A stretch of DNA of 56,409 nt. It comes from Flavobacteriales bacterium. GTDB taxonomy: Bacteria; Bacteroidota; Bacteroidia; Flavobacteriales; PHOS-HE28. The translations under genes were made by a program, and so were the position numbers. How positions within the stretch are numbered: position 1 is the first letter of the stretch; the number at the start of each line of letters is the position of its first letter. Under the pieces are notes generated by a model. That model saw nothing but the letters and a program-made list of their open reading frames with translations, was not told where the DNA came from and did not search any database. This document shows positions 45,525 to 54,169 of the stretch, piece after piece. The stretch spans positions 1-56,409 of the forward strand of contig SSGN01000025.1 in the NCBI GenBank assembly GCA_008016945.1, read 5' to 3'.

Positions 45525-45532
45525 CAAAGATA
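45525..45532 (-). promoter_or_regulatory. -7 box of carA-eno (TATCTTTG)
   Basis: The minus strand has an exact TAnnTTTG match 27 nt before ATG 45497. It rules against the longer in-frame start at 45527. Confidence 0.5.
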
Positions 45533-45557
45533 CCGGCCACCCAGGGATGGGCCTGCA

Positions 45558-46697
45558 ATGGATCGTCCACAGCTGTTGATAACACCCCTACTTTTGGTCA
45601 TCGCTCAGTTCTACTCCGCCCTGCACCAGCTCGCCCTGCCGCGTACCCGATGGATCATCATCGGAATGCACGTGCTGCTGCTCGTGGCCATTGGCGCGAC
45701 CCAGGGTGTCCTGGTGGACAACGAGGCGCTGAAGTACACCGGCTGTGCACGCTCCGTGCTGCACGGCGACTTCACCGACCTGACCGGGAACTACTTGAAG
45801 TACGCGGGCTACATCCTTTTCCTACTGCCGTTCGTGATCATCGATAGCCTATGGATCACGATCCTCGCCCAGGTGATCCTCGGCATCCTGGCCGCTGAGG
45901 CCTTGGCCCGCTTCACCGAGCGGATCAGCGGCAATGTCGCGCTCGGACGTGTGGCCATGGCGCTGTTCCTGCTCTGCCCACCGATCCAGCACTGGGCGCT
46001 CGCCCTGTACACCGAACATTTCTTCACGTGCATGTCGATCCTCTTCGTGGAGCGGCTGGACCGTTCACCGAGCGCGGATACTGCCACCATCGGCCTGGGT
46101 CTGCTGGCGCTCTTCGCACGACCCGTGGGCATGTTCTTCGTGGTACCCGCCCTGTTGTGGAAGTTCCGCACGCGGATCCCGGCTCCGTTCTCTCGTTGGG
46201 CCTTCGCCATGGCGTGCTTAGCGCTCTTCGCCGCCGCCATCAGCGTGCCGCGCATCGCAGCACCCCAGCTGGAACCCATCGCCAGCGGGCAAGTGATCGC
46301 GGGTGTGGGAGGGGTCGGTGCCGAGGGATCCACCGGCACCACCATCATGGACGCGCAACGCCACCTGTTGGATCGCGTGGGGCCATCGGAATGGGCCGGC
46401 ATCACGCTACGGCGCGTGGGCTCGCTGTTCAACCTCACGCGGCCGTGGTATTCCACCGCGCACAATGCCATCAACGCGCTCTTCTTCGCACTCTATCCAC
46501 TTGCAGGGCTGGGCATCGTACGGAACCGGAGAAGCGAACGGATCCACCTGGTCCTGGTCATCCTCGCACTCAACATCGCGCTCGTGGGACTAACGCACGA
46601 CGAGTGGAGCGGACGCTTCCTGGCGCCCCTCCTTCCCTGGGTGATCGTCCTGGCCAGCGTGGGGCTGCGTCCCGGTGCCCATCGGTCCATCCCGTGA
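45558..46697 (+). CDS. Polytopic membrane protein, GT-C-glycosyltransferase-like
   Basis: A 379-residue (longest form) inner-membrane protein with about nine hydrophobic helices. The first large loop carries an acidic DNEALKYTG segment, reminiscent of ArnT/PMT-type GT-C glycosyltransferases, but no diagnostic motif is certain and I assign no substrate. The start is ambiguous: ATG 45558 lies upstream of a TACTTTTG box at 45589, and ATG 45666 (MHVLLLVAIGATQG) is the first ATG after it. The open frame upstream to 44868 is antisense to carA and not coding. It interrupts the usual rplQ-carA neighbourhood in the opposite orientation. Confidence 0.75.
   Translation: MDRPQLLITPLLLVIAQFYSALHQLALPRTRWIIIGMHVLLLVAIGATQGVLVDNEALKYTGCARSVLHGDFTDLTGNYLKYAGYILFLLPFVIIDSLWITILAQVILGILAAEALARFTERISGNVALGRVAMALFLLCPPIQHWALALYTEHFFTCMSILFVERLDRSPSADTATIGLGLLALFARPVGMFFVVPALLWKFRTRIPAPFSRWAFAMACLALFAAAISVPRIAAPQLEPIASGQVIAGVGGVGAEGSTGTTIMDAQRHLLDRVGPSEWAGITLRRVGSLFNLTRPWYSTAHNAINALFFALYPLAGLGIVRNRRSERIHLVLVILALNIALVGLTHDEWSGRFLAPLLPWVIVLASVGLRPGAHRSIP
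45589..45596 (+). promoter_or_regulatory. -7 box within the long form of the membrane-protein gene (TACTTTTG)
   Basis: An exact TAnnTTTG match inside the frame that starts at 45558. If used, translation would begin at ATG 45666 or at a non-ATG codon. Confidence 0.4.
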
Positions 46698-46735
46698 CCC
46701 GAATCGCCACAACGCTCTTGCAGGTACGATGGCTT

Positions 46736-46756
46736 GTTGCACCAGGCGCGTGCAAC
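46736..46756 (+). terminator. Hairpin after the membrane-protein gene
   Basis: GTTGCAC (46736-46742) and GTGCAAC (46750-46756) form a 7-bp stem with a 7-nt loop, 38 nt after the stop at 46697. Confidence 0.45.
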
Positions 46757-46775
46757 ATCCAACTGGCTTGAACGC

Positions 46776-46803
46776 ACCAAGGGCGCCTTCCGGCGCCCTT
46801 GGT
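46776..46803. terminator. Strong bidirectional hairpin between rplQ and the membrane-protein gene
   Basis: A perfect 12-bp stem (ACCAAGGGCGCC 46776-46787, GGCGCCCTTGGT 46792-46803) has a TTCC loop. It lies 19 nt beyond the rplQ stop and between convergent genes, so it most likely ends the ribosomal operon. No long T-run follows. Confidence 0.65.
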
Positions 46804-46822
46804 ACATTTCCGTTCGAGGCGA

Positions 46823-47311
46823 TCACTCGCTCTTGGCCTCCTCGCCGCCTTCGGCTTTCGGCTCGGCTTTAGCGGTCGCGCCTTTGCCGGTGGTACGGCG
46901 GGTACGGCGGGTCTTCTTCGCTGCACCTGCGGACTTCTCCTTGGTGTAGGTGGTATTGAAGTCCACCAGCTCGATCATGGCCATCTCCGCGGCATCGCCC
47001 AAGCGGTTGCCCAGCTTGATGATGCGCGTGTAGCCACCGGGGCGGCTGGCCACCTTCGGGGCCACATCGCGGAACAGGGTGGCCGTTGCCTCCTTGTTCT
47101 GTAGTTCACTGAAGATCACACGGCGGCTGTGCGTGGTATCGTCCTTGCTCTTGGTGATCAAGGGCTCCACGAACAGACGCAGGGCCTTGGCCTTGGCCAG
47201 TGTGGTCTCGATGCGCTTGTGGTCGATCAGCGACACCGCCAGGTTGCTCAGCAGCGCGTCGCGGTGGGCCTTCTTGCGGCCGAGCGCGTTGTTCTTGTTT
47301 CCGTGTCTCAT
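46823..47311 (-). CDS. rplQ: Ribosomal protein bL17
   Basis: bL17 of the large subunit sits near the peptide exit tunnel. The 162-residue protein has the canonical [23 protein letters not shown] opener and [21 protein letters not shown] core (to about residue 120). A Lys/Thr/Ala/Glu-rich low-complexity tail of about 40 residues follows, as is frequent in Bacteroidota. It is the last gene of the operon. Confidence 0.97.
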   Translation of the reverse strand: MRHGNKNNALGRKKAHRDALLSNLAVSLIDHKRIETTLAKAKALRLFVEPLITKSKDDTTHSRRVIFSELQNKEATATLFRDVAPKVASRPGGYTRIIKLGNRLGDAAEMAMIELVDFNTTYTKEKSAGAAKKTRRTRRTTGKGATAKAEPKAEGGEEAKSE

Positions 47312-47325
47312 CGTCGTGTCCGTTG

Positions 47326-47345
47326 GGGCGCGTCCTGACGCGCCC
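47326..47345. promoter_or_regulatory. Perfect hairpin between rpoA and rplQ
   Basis: GGGCGCGTC (47326-47334) and GACGCGCCC (47337-47345) form a 9-bp stem with a 2-nt loop in the 39-nt spacer. It may attenuate or stabilise the mRNA; role unknown. Confidence 0.55.
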
Positions 47346-47350
47346 GTACG

Positions 47351-48352
47351 TTATTCCCTGTCCAGTTTGTACTTGCTCACGTTCATGCCGAAGCTCAGGC
47401 CCTTGTTCTCCACCAGGTCCTCCAGTTCGGTAAGGCTCTTCTTCCCGAAGTTCCGGAACTTCAAGAGATCGTTCTTGTTGAAGGACACCAGGTCGCCGAG
47501 GGTCTCGATGTCCGCGGCCTTCAAACAATTCAGTGCCCGTACGCTCAGGTCCATGTCCACCAACTTGGTCTTCAGCAGCTGGCGCATGTGCAGGCTGGTC
47601 TCGTCGAACTCGTCGGACTCGCTCACCGTGCCCCGTTCTTCCACCTCCAAGCTGATGCGCTCATCGCTGAACAGCATGAAGTGGTGGATCAGGATCTTGG
47701 CGGCTTCCTGCAGTGCGTTCTTCGGCGAGATGCTTCCGTCGGACACCACTTCGATCGTGAGTTTCTCGTAGTCCGTCTTCTCCTCCACACGGGTATTCTC
47801 CACCGTGTACTTCACGTTCTTGATCGGCGTGAAGATGCTGTCGATGGCGATGGTTCCGACAGGAGCGTTCTGAGCCTTGTTCTCGTCGGCGGGCACGTAA
47901 CCACGGCCCTTGCCTACGGTGAGCTCCACGTGCAACTTCACGTTCGGCTCCATGTGCGCGATCACCAGTTCGGGGTTCAATACCTGGAACCCGGTGGTGT
48001 GCTTGCCGATGTCGCCCGCAGTGAAGCTGTCCTTGCCGGTCACGGTAAAGGAGACCTTCTCGGTGCTCAGGTCATCGAGCTGGCGGCGGAAGCGCACCTG
48101 CTTGAGGTTGAGCACGATCTCGGTCATATCCTCGATCACACCCTTGATGGTGCTGAACTCGTGGTCCACGCCATCGATACGCACGCTGGTGATCGCGTGG
48201 CCTTCGAGGCTGCTGAGCAGGATCCGGCGAAGGGCGTTTCCGATGGTGATACCATAACCCGGCTCCAAGGGACGGAACTCGAAGGTGCCGCGCTTGTCAT
48301 CGGATTCGATCATCGTGACCTTGTCGGGCCGCTGGAATTCGAGAATGGGCAT
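47351..48352 (-). CDS. rpoA: DNA-directed RNA polymerase subunit alpha
   Basis: The alpha subunit forms the dimer that scaffolds RNA polymerase. The 333-residue protein has the N-terminal assembly domain ([28 protein letters not shown], about residues 20-235). The C-terminal DNA/activator-binding domain (about 255-320) shows LDLSVR-like helix [25 protein letters not shown] and [11 protein letters not shown]. It is placed between rpsD and rplQ as in most bacteria. Confidence 0.98.
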   Translation of the reverse strand: MPILEFQRPDKVTMIESDDKRGTFEFRPLEPGYGITIGNALRRILLSSLEGHAITSVRIDGVDHEFSTIKGVIEDMTEIVLNLKQVRFRRQLDDLSTEKVSFTVTGKDSFTAGDIGKHTTGFQVLNPELVIAHMEPNVKLHVELTVGKGRGYVPADENKAQNAPVGTIAIDSIFTPIKNVKYTVENTRVEEKTDYEKLTIEVVSDGSISPKNALQEAAKILIHHFMLFSDERISLEVEERGTVSESDEFDETSLHMRQLLKTKLVDMDLSVRALNCLKAADIETLGDLVSFNKNDLLKFRNFGKKSLTELEDLVENKGLSFGMNVSKYKLDRE

Positions 48353-48417
48353 GTGTGCTTGATCGTTGTTCGTTGGGTTGGTCTTTCCTCCTCCTCAGTG
48401 CTCGCCCCGATGGCTTC

Positions 48418-49026
48418 TTACTTACTGTACAATTCCACGATCAGCTGCTCGCGGATCGTTTCCGGGATCTGGGCACGCTCTGGTGCCGCGATGAACTTCC
48501 CGGACATGGTCTGTGGGTTCCACTCCAGCCAATCGAAGCGACGATTGCTCACCGCAACGCTGTTGCTGATGGTCTCCAGGCTCCGGCTGCGCTCACGCAC
48601 GGCCACGCTCTGACCGGCACGCAGACCGTAGCTGGCCACGTTCACCACAGCGCCATCAACGGTGATGTGGCCGTGGCTCACCAACTGACGGGCCGCACGG
48701 CGCGTGGGGGCGATACCCAACCGGAAAACCGTGTTGTCCAAGCGGGATTCGCAGAGTTGCAACAACACCTCACCGGTGATACCGCGCTTGCTGGCAGCCA
48801 GGTTGTACATCTTCTCGAACTGGCGCTCGAGGATACCGTAGGTGTATTTCGCCTTCTGCTTCTCGCGCAGCTGGCTGCTGTATTCGCTGTCCTTCTTGCG
48901 ACGACGAGCGTTGGGTCCATGTTGTCCGGGGGCGTGGGGCTTGCGCTCCATCCACTTGTCCGGGCCATAGATCGCCTCTTGGAACTTACGTGCGATCCGG
49001 GTCTTGGGTCCTGTGTAACGTGCCAT
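48418..49026 (-). CDS. rpsD: Ribosomal protein uS4
   Basis: A primary 16S-binding small-subunit protein and assembly initiator. The 202-residue protein starts [15 protein letters not shown], has the S4 RNA-binding domain ([30 protein letters not shown], split, about residues 92-150) and ends in [11 protein letters not shown]. No N-terminal zinc-binding cysteines are seen, so it is the zinc-free form. Confidence 0.97.
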   Translation of the reverse strand: MARYTGPKTRIARKFQEAIYGPDKWMERKPHAPGQHGPNARRRKKDSEYSSQLREKQKAKYTYGILERQFEKMYNLAASKRGITGEVLLQLCESRLDNTVFRLGIAPTRRAARQLVSHGHITVDGAVVNVASYGLRAGQSVAVRERSRSLETISNSVAVSNRRFDWLEWNPQTMSGKFIAAPERAQIPETIREQLIVELYSK

Positions 49027-49097
49027 TCTGTTCTTCTTTTGGGTGCTCTACGCACCAACAACGGAGCACGCGTCCTTCGCGCTCCTACGGTTATTGA

Positions 49098-49508
49098 TCA
49101 AACGCGGCGCTTCTTGGGTGGACGGCAGCCGTTGTGGGGCATGGGGGTGATGTCGATGATCTCGGTCACTTCGACACCGCTGTTGTGCAGGGCACGGATG
49201 GCGCTCTCACGGCCACCTCCGGGGCCCTTCACGAACACCTTCACCTTACGCAGCCCCAGTTCATGGGCTTCGCGTGCGGCCTCTTCAGCGCTGAGCTGTC
49301 CGGCGTAAGGCGTGTTCTTCTTGCTGCCGCGGAAGCCGTTCTTCCCCGAGGAGGACCAGCTGATCACCTCGCCCTTGTTGTTCGTAAGGCTGATGATCAG
49401 GTTATTGAACGTGGCTTGGATGTGGGCCTGACCATAGGCCTCCACGACCACCTTCTTCTTCTTCTTCTTGCCAGCGGCAGCGCCGCCCTTGCCTTCTTGC
49501 TTTGCCAT
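49098..49508 (-). CDS. rpsK: Ribosomal protein uS11
   Basis: A small-subunit platform protein. The 136-residue protein has a Lys-rich head ([14 protein letters not shown]), then [16 protein letters not shown], the GRESAIRAL motif and the basic tail [17 protein letters not shown] [15 protein letters not shown]. The start follows directly on an unusual heptad-repeat spacer. Confidence 0.97.
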   Translation of the reverse strand: MAKQEGKGGAAAGKKKKKKVVVEAYGQAHIQATFNNLIISLTNNKGEVISWSSSGKNGFRGSKKNTPYAGQLSAEEAAREAHELGLRKVKVFVKGPGGGRESAIRALHNSGVEVTEIIDITPMPHNGCRPPKKRRV

Positions 49509-49513
49509 TGTCT

Positions 49514-49581
49514 GTCAGTTGTCGGTTGTCCGTTGTCGGTTGTCAGTAGAAGCCTGCTGGCAACTGACAACTGGCAACTGA
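49514..49581. repeat. Inverted heptad repeats between rpsM and rpsK
   Basis: Five direct heptads GTC[A/G/C]GTT occupy 49514-49547. Three inverted heptads CAACTG[A/G] occupy 49561-49581. The arms can pair into a hairpin with a loop of about 13 nt, filling nearly the whole spacer. Confidence 0.75.
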
Positions 49582-49959
49582 TTACTTCGTTGCTTTCTTC
49601 TTGTTGGCCACGGTCTTCCGCTTGCCCTTGCGGGTACGGCTGTTCGTGCGGGTGCGCTGACCACGGACAGGCAGACCTGCACGGTGGCGCGTACCTCGGT
49701 AGCTACCGATGTCCATCAGGCGCTTCACGCTCAACTGCACCTCGCTGCGCAGCGCGCCTTCCACCTTGATGTTGTCGTTGATGAACTGACGGATCCGGCC
49801 TTGTTCATCATCGGTCCACTCCTCCACGATCGTGTCCGGGTCCACGCCCGCCTGCTCCAGGATATGGAGTGCCGTGCTGCGGCCGATACCATAGATGTAG
49901 GTGAGGCCGATGCAGCCCCGCTTCTGTTTGGGTAGGTCGATACCTGCGATACGTGCCAT
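49582..49959 (-). CDS. rpsM: Ribosomal protein uS13
   Basis: A small-subunit head protein contacting the P-site tRNA and the large subunit. The 125-residue protein begins [26 protein letters not shown] and ends in the basic segment [18 protein letters not shown]. The middle helix-hairpin-helix region is normal. Confidence 0.97.
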   Translation of the reverse strand: MARIAGIDLPKQKRGCIGLTYIYGIGRSTALHILEQAGVDPDTIVEEWTDDEQGRIRQFINDNIKVEGALRSEVQLSVKRLMDIGSYRGTRHRAGLPVRGQRTRTNSRTRKGKRKTVANKKKATK

Positions 49960-49972
49960 GCTCGTGCGTTTA

Positions 49973-50089
49973 TCAGCCCTGACGCTGCTTGAACTTCGGG
50001 TTCTTCTTGTTGATGATGTACAGACGCCCTTTGCGGCGGACGATCTTGCAATCCGCCGAGCGTGGTTTGAGGGAGGCCCTGACCTTCAT
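49973..50089 (-). CDS. rpmJ: Ribosomal protein bL36, zinc-free form
   Basis: A 38-residue protein, [20 protein letters not shown] followed by [18 protein letters not shown]. It matches bL36 throughout. Of the four zinc ligands of the C+ form only Cys14 remains, so it is the zinc-independent C- type. It sits between infA and rpsM, its usual place. Confidence 0.93.
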   Translation of the reverse strand: MKVRASLKPRSADCKIVRRKGRLYIINKKNPKFKQRQG

Positions 50090-50109
50090 GGTTTCCTGGG
50101 TATCGTGTC

Positions 50110-50331
50110 TTAACTCTTGTATCGGAATGAAATGCGACCCTTGCTCAGGTCATACGGACTCATCTCCACCTTCACCTTGTCGCCAGGCAGGATCCGGATA
50201 TAGTGCATCCGCATCTTGCCCGAGATGTGGGCGATGATCACATGACCATTCTCCAACTCCACGCGGAACATGGCATTGCTCAGCGCCTCCTTGATGACGC
50301 CGTCCTGCTCTATGGTTCCTGTCTTACTCAT
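50110..50331 (-). CDS. infA: Translation initiation factor IF-1
   Basis: IF-1 occupies the ribosomal A site during initiation. The 73-residue OB-fold protein runs [20 protein letters not shown] ... [20 protein letters not shown] ... [16 protein letters not shown], a full-length match. ATG 50331 is the family start; the frame is open to 50409 but that stretch carries the hairpins between map and infA. Confidence 0.96.
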   Translation of the reverse strand: MSKTGTIEQDGVIKEALSNAMFRVELENGHVIIAHISGKMRMHYIRILPGDKVKVEMSPYDLSKGRISFRYKS

Positions 50332-50358
50332 TCCGTTCGTTTCCTTCTTTCTCCGTTC

Positions 50359-50373
50359 CGTCCCAACGGGACG
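50359..50373. promoter_or_regulatory. Short hairpin in the map-infA spacer
   Basis: CGTCCC (50359-50364) and GGGACG (50368-50373) form a 6-bp stem with a 3-nt loop, 28 nt before the infA start. Confidence 0.45.
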
Positions 50374-50391
50374 TTCGCTATCCTTGTTCAG

Positions 50392-50415
50392 CGGTGCGTG
50401 ACATGTCACGCACCG
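50392..50415. promoter_or_regulatory. Perfect 24-nt palindrome at the map 3' end
   Basis: Half-site CGGTGCGTGACA at 50392-50403 is followed without spacer by its reverse complement. It overlaps the last codons and stop of map. The core GTGACATGTCAC resembles a dimeric regulator site; an RNA hairpin role is equally possible. Confidence 0.55.
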
Positions 50416-51212
50416 ACCAATTCACCTTTTCTCCTCAGCACATCCTCGATGTAGCTGAATGTTGATAAGACCTCGGCTTTGCCCGCACGCACCGCCACGT
50501 TGTGTTCGAAGTGTGCGCTCGGTCGGCCATCACGCGCCACGATCGTCCATCCGTCGGCAAGGGTCCGTACTTCCTTCTTCCCCATGTTGATCATGGGTTC
50601 GATCGCAAGTACCATGCCCGTGCGCAACCTGGCTCCATTGCCCCGTTTGCCATAGTTCGCCACTTCCGGTTCCATGTGGAGCTGTGCTCCCACACCATGT
50701 CCGGTGAGTTCGCGTACCACGCTGTAGCCATGGCTCTCGGCATGCTGCTGTATCGCGTACCCGATGTCTCCCGTACGGTTGCCATCGATCGCCGCAGCGA
50801 TGCCCATTTCGAGGCAGGCCTGGGTCACCTGGAGCAACTGCTTCACCGGTCCGGCCACCTCGCCCACCATGAAGGTGTACGCACTGTCGCCATAGAATCC
50901 GTTCATCAGCACTCCGCAATCAACGCTGGCGATGTCTCCATCGCGCAACGTGCGCGCGCCCGGCAGGCCATGCACCACCTCCTCGTTCACACTGATGAGC
51001 AGTGTGCTCGGGCAGCCATACAGGCCTTTGAAACCCGGAATGCCACCATTGTCCCTGATGAACTCTTCCGCCATGCGGTCCAATTCACCGGTGGTGACAC
51101 CGGGGGCGATGTGCTCCGCCACTTCGGCCAAGGTCTTCCCAACAAGCAAAGAACTCTCCTTCAACACCGCGATCTGGTCATCGCTCAGATCCACCACGGG
51201 CTTCTTCCCCAT
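50406..51212 (-). CDS. map: Methionine aminopeptidase type I
   Basis: It removes the initiator methionine from nascent proteins. The 268-residue enzyme has the pita-bread fold metal ligands in [25 protein letters not shown] and AIEPM, plus the late His/Glu strand near HFEHNVAV. Placement between secY and infA is the standard spc-operon order. The C-terminus extends a little past the core and encodes half of the palindrome at 50392. Confidence 0.96.
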   Translation of the reverse strand: MGKKPVVDLSDDQIAVLKESSLLVGKTLAEVAEHIAPGVTTGELDRMAEEFIRDNGGIPGFKGLYGCPSTLLISVNEEVVHGLPGARTLRDGDIASVDCGVLMNGFYGDSAYTFMVGEVAGPVKQLLQVTQACLEMGIAAAIDGNRTGDIGYAIQQHAESHGYSVVRELTGHGVGAQLHMEPEVANYGKRGNGARLRTGMVLAIEPMINMGKKEVRTLADGWTIVARDGRPSAHFEHNVAVRAGKAEVLSTFSYIEDVLRRKGELVGA

Positions 51213-51215
51213 GAT

Positions 51216-52544
51216 CTATCCGGCCATGCCGTACGCTGCTCCTCCCGAGCGACCCTTGATCCGACCCGACTTCATCAGGCCATCATAGTGTCGCATCAAC
51301 AAATGGCTCTCGATCTGCTGCAGCGTGTCCAACAACACGCCCACCATGATCAACAACGACGTACCGCCGAAGAACTGTGCGAAGCCCTGCTTGACCCCCA
51401 TCATGCCGGCGAACGCCGGAAGGATGGCCACAAGTCCAAGGAAGATGGCACCTGGCAAGGTGATCCGCGACAACAATTCGTCGATGTGGCCTGCGGTGCT
51501 CTTACCCGGCTTCACACCCGGAATGAAACCACCATTGCGCTTCATGTCATCGGCGAGCTGGTTCGGGTTCACCGTGATGGTCGTATAGAAATACGTGAAG
51601 AGCACCACCATCAGGAACAACATGAAGTTGTAGAAGAAACCCTGGCTATTGGCGATGTTGATGAGCCACTGCGGGGGATTCTCGAAGGCCTGGGCCAGGT
51701 ACATGGGCACCAGCACGATGGCCTGTGCGAAGATGATCGGCATCACGCCGGCCGCGTTCACCTTCAGCGGGATGTAGTTACGTACTCCACCGTACTGCTT
51801 GTTCCCCTGCACACGCTTGGCGAACTGCACCGGAATGCGACGTGTGCCTTGCACCAGCAGGATGCACCCGGCGATGATCAACACCCAGAGCACCACTTCC
51901 ACCAGCAGCAGCACCGGTCCTCCTCCGCCAGGTCCCATGCGGCCCACGGCCTCCTGGGCGAATGCCTGCGGCAGTTGGGCGATGATGCCGATCATGATGA
52001 TCAGCGAGATGCCATTGCCCAGACCACGTTCGGTGATCCGCTCCCCAAGCCACATCACGAACAACGTGCTGCAGGTGAGGATCACGATGCTGGTGAAGAG
52101 CCAGAACTGACTGTCCGGACGAGCGGCTGCATCGATGGTGGCATAGATGTAGCTGGGCGCTTGGAACATGCAGATGAGGATGGTGAGGTAGCGCGTCCAC
52201 TGGTTGATCTTCCGACGCCCGCTCTCTTCGCGTTGCATCTTCTGCACCGCGGGCACCGCGATACCCGCCAATTGCATGATGATCGAGGCGGAGATGTACG
52301 GCATGATGCCCAGCGCGAAGATGCTCGCACGGGTGAAGGCTCCTCCTGTGAAGATCGAAAGGATCTCCACGATCCCACCTCCTCCTCCAGGGCCGGTGGC
52401 GGCCAAACGCGCACTGTCCACACCGGGTAGCACGATGAAGCTACCGATACGGTACACCAGTAAGAGCCCCAGCGTGATGAGGATGCGCGTACGCAACTCC
52501 TCGATGCGCCAGATGTTCTTGATCGTCTCGATCAGGTTCTTCAT
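51216..52544 (-). CDS. secY: Protein translocase subunit SecY
   Basis: SecY is the channel subunit of the inner-membrane Sec translocon. The 442-residue protein shows about ten hydrophobic helices, with the early GSFIVLPGVD loop, a Gly-rich first periplasmic/plug region (GPGGGGGIVEILSIFTGG), and the cytosolic loop RRIPVQFAKR that contacts the ribosome and SecA. The start overlaps the rplO stop by 4 nt, and it precedes map by 3 nt. Confidence 0.97.
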   Translation of the reverse strand: MKNLIETIKNIWRIEELRTRILITLGLLLVYRIGSFIVLPGVDSARLAATGPGGGGGIVEILSIFTGGAFTRASIFALGIMPYISASIIMQLAGIAVPAVQKMQREESGRRKINQWTRYLTILICMFQAPSYIYATIDAAARPDSQFWLFTSIVILTCSTLFVMWLGERITERGLGNGISLIIMIGIIAQLPQAFAQEAVGRMGPGGGGPVLLLVEVVLWVLIIAGCILLVQGTRRIPVQFAKRVQGNKQYGGVRNYIPLKVNAAGVMPIIFAQAIVLVPMYLAQAFENPPQWLINIANSQGFFYNFMLFLMVVLFTYFYTTITVNPNQLADDMKRNGGFIPGVKPGKSTAGHIDELLSRITLPGAIFLGLVAILPAFAGMMGVKQGFAQFFGGTSLLIMVGVLLDTLQQIESHLLMRHYDGLMKSGRIKGRSGGAAYGMAG

Positions 52545-53008
52545 GCCTTCTCTGCTACGGTCACGATGGTCTCGGTCTTTCCTCCTTTGGCCTCGATGGC
52601 GGCCTTGGCCGTTGCGCTGAACGCATGCGCAGTGATGGTCAGCGCGCTCTTGATCTCGCCACGACCCAGCACTTTCAGACGGTCCTTCTTGGCGATAAGA
52701 CCGTTGTTGTACAGCACCTCCGGCGTGATCTCGGTCAGCTTCTTGGCCTCGGCCAGGGTCTGGATCGCGTCCAGGTTGATCCCTTTGTACTCCACCCGGG
52801 TGGGGTTGGTGAAGCCGAACTTCGGCAAGCGGCGGGTGAGCGTGGTCTGGCCACCCTCGAAACCACGCTTGTGGTTGTATCCGGACATCGCCTTCTGGCC
52901 CTTGTGGCCCTTGGTGGAAGTGCCGCCACGACCGCTGCCCTGGCCGCGGCCGATGCGTTTCTCCTTCTTCGTGGCCCCTTCTGCGGGCTTCAATTTACTC
53001 AGGTCCAT
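52541..53008 (-). CDS. rplO: Ribosomal protein uL15
   Basis: A late-assembling large-subunit protein. The 155-residue protein begins MDLSKLKPAEGATKKEKRIG, followed by the Gly-rich basic arm RGQGSGRGGTSTKGHKGQK and KRGFEGGQTTLTRRLPKFGF. Its stop overlaps the secY start, implying coupled translation. Confidence 0.97.
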   Translation of the reverse strand: MDLSKLKPAEGATKKEKRIGRGQGSGRGGTSTKGHKGQKAMSGYNHKRGFEGGQTTLTRRLPKFGFTNPTRVEYKGINLDAIQTLAEAKKLTEITPEVLYNNGLIAKKDRLKVLGRGEIKSALTITAHAFSATAKAAIEAKGGKTETIVTVAEKA

Positions 53009-53029
53009 GGTCTTGCTCTTTTGTTGTCG

Positions 53030-53048
53030 GGGTGGAAAATTCCCACCC
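53030..53048. promoter_or_regulatory. Hairpin between rpmD and rplO
   Basis: GGGTGG (53030-53035) and CCACCC (53043-53048) form a 6-bp stem with a 7-nt AT-rich loop in the 49-nt spacer. Confidence 0.4.
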
Positions 53049-53057
53049 TTTCAGAAA

Positions 53058-53237
53058 TCAGGCCTCCTTCACGCTCACCAGGTGGTTCACCTTGGCCACC
53101 ATGCCGCGGATCTGCGGGGTGCCCTCCACTACGGCGATCTTACCGATACGGCCGAGGCCGAGGGCCTTCAGGGTGTCCTTCTGACGCTTGGGGCACTTGA
53201 TCTGGCTGTGCACCTGGGTGATGGTCAACTTGCTCAT
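53058..53237 (-). CDS. rpmD: Ribosomal protein uL30
   Basis: A 59-residue large-subunit protein: MSKLTITQVHSQIKCPKRQK, then DTLKALGLGRIGKIAVVEGT and PQIRGMVAKVNHLVSVKEA. This matches the single-domain bacterial uL30. It sits between rpsE and rplO as expected. Confidence 0.95.
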   Translation of the reverse strand: MSKLTITQVHSQIKCPKRQKDTLKALGLGRIGKIAVVEGTPQIRGMVAKVNHLVSVKEA

Positions 53238-53246
53238 TGTCGTTCC

Positions 53247-53264
53247 CCGCCGATCGCTCGGCGG
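53247..53264. promoter_or_regulatory. Hairpin between rpsE and rpmD
   Basis: CCGCCGA (53247-53253) and TCGGCGG (53258-53264) form a 7-bp stem with a TCGC loop in the 35-nt spacer. Confidence 0.5.
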
Positions 53265-53272
53265 ATCCTGTT

Positions 53273-53794
53273 TTATCCGTTGAATACGCGTTCCAGTTTG
53301 ATGCCTCGCTGACGGGACACCGCGTTCGCATCGCGCATGCTCACCAGGGCCTCGATCGTGGCCTTCACCACATTGTGCGGGTTACTGCTGCCCTTGCTTT
53401 TGGCCAGCACGTCCGTGACCCCCACGCTCTCCAGCACCGCGCGCATGGCACCACCAGCGATGACGCCGGTACCGTGCGCCGCAGGCTTCAGGAAAACCTG
53501 GGCACCCGCGAACTTACCCTCCTGTGGGTGCGGGATGGTGCCTTTCAACACCGGCACTTTCACCAGGTTCTTCTTCGCGTCGTCGATGCCTTTGGCGATC
53601 GCCTCCTGCACCTCCTTCGCTTTGCCCAGGCCATGGCCCACCACACCGTTCTCGTTCCCCACCACCACGATGGCGGCGAAGGTGAACGTGCGACCACCCT
53701 TGGTCACTTTGGTCACGCGGTTCAGCGCTACGAGCTTGTCCTTCAGCTCCAGTTCGCTGCTCTTGACCTTCTTGCTGTTCGTCGTTTCAGACAT
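53273..53794 (-). CDS. rpsE: Ribosomal protein uS5
   Basis: A small-subunit protein at the mRNA entry channel, with a role in fidelity. The 173-residue protein has the double-stranded-RNA-binding-type N-terminal domain ([25 protein letters not shown], about residues 28-85) and the C-terminal domain with [19 protein letters not shown] and [16 protein letters not shown]. Confidence 0.97.
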   Translation of the reverse strand: MSETTNSKKVKSSELELKDKLVALNRVTKVTKGGRTFTFAAIVVVGNENGVVGHGLGKAKEVQEAIAKGIDDAKKNLVKVPVLKGTIPHPQEGKFAGAQVFLKPAAHGTGVIAGGAMRAVLESVGVTDVLAKSKGSSNPHNVVKATIEALVSMRDANAVSRQRGIKLERVFNG

Positions 53795-53807
53795 GTGTTC
53801 GGTGTGA

Positions 53808-54161
53808 TCAGAAATTGAGGCCTGCTTCGCGGGCGGCTTCCGCCAGTGCTTTCACACGGCCATGGTAGAGGTATCCGTTGCGGTCGAAGACCACCTTGTC
53901 GATGCCCGCCGCCTTCGCCTTCTCGGCGATGGATGCGCCAACGATCTTGGCTTGTTCCAGCTTCGGGATCCCGGATGCTTTCTTGTCCTTCAAGCTCGAG
54001 GCGCTCACCAGCGTACGGCCGGCCACGTCGTCGATGATCTGGGCGTACATGCCCGTGTTGCTCCGGAAGACCGACAAGCGCGGACGCTCGGTGGTGCCGT
54101 GCACATGCTTGCGTACACGGGTCTTGATCTTCAGGCGGCGGTTGATGCGGTCGAATGCCAT
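53808..54161 (-). CDS. rplR: Ribosomal protein uL18
   Basis: uL18 binds 5S rRNA and, with uL5, docks it onto the large subunit. The 117-residue protein has [47 protein letters not shown] at the C-terminus and a basic N-terminus. Length is normal. Confidence 0.97.
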   Translation of the reverse strand: MAFDRINRRLKIKTRVRKHVHGTTERPRLSVFRSNTGMYAQIIDDVAGRTLVSASSLKDKKASGIPKLEQAKIVGASIAEKAKAAGIDKVVFDRNGYLYHGRVKALAEAAREAGLNF

Positions 54162-54169
54162 GGTCTATC

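Noticed and set aside
44868..45557. N-terminal extension of the membrane-protein frame
   Set aside because: It is antisense to carA, lacks membrane character and lies upstream of the likely promoter box.
50502..52430. A 642-codon plus-strand frame opposite map and secY
   Set aside because: Composition is His/Arg/Asp-rich with no domain, and it is fully antisense to two certain genes.
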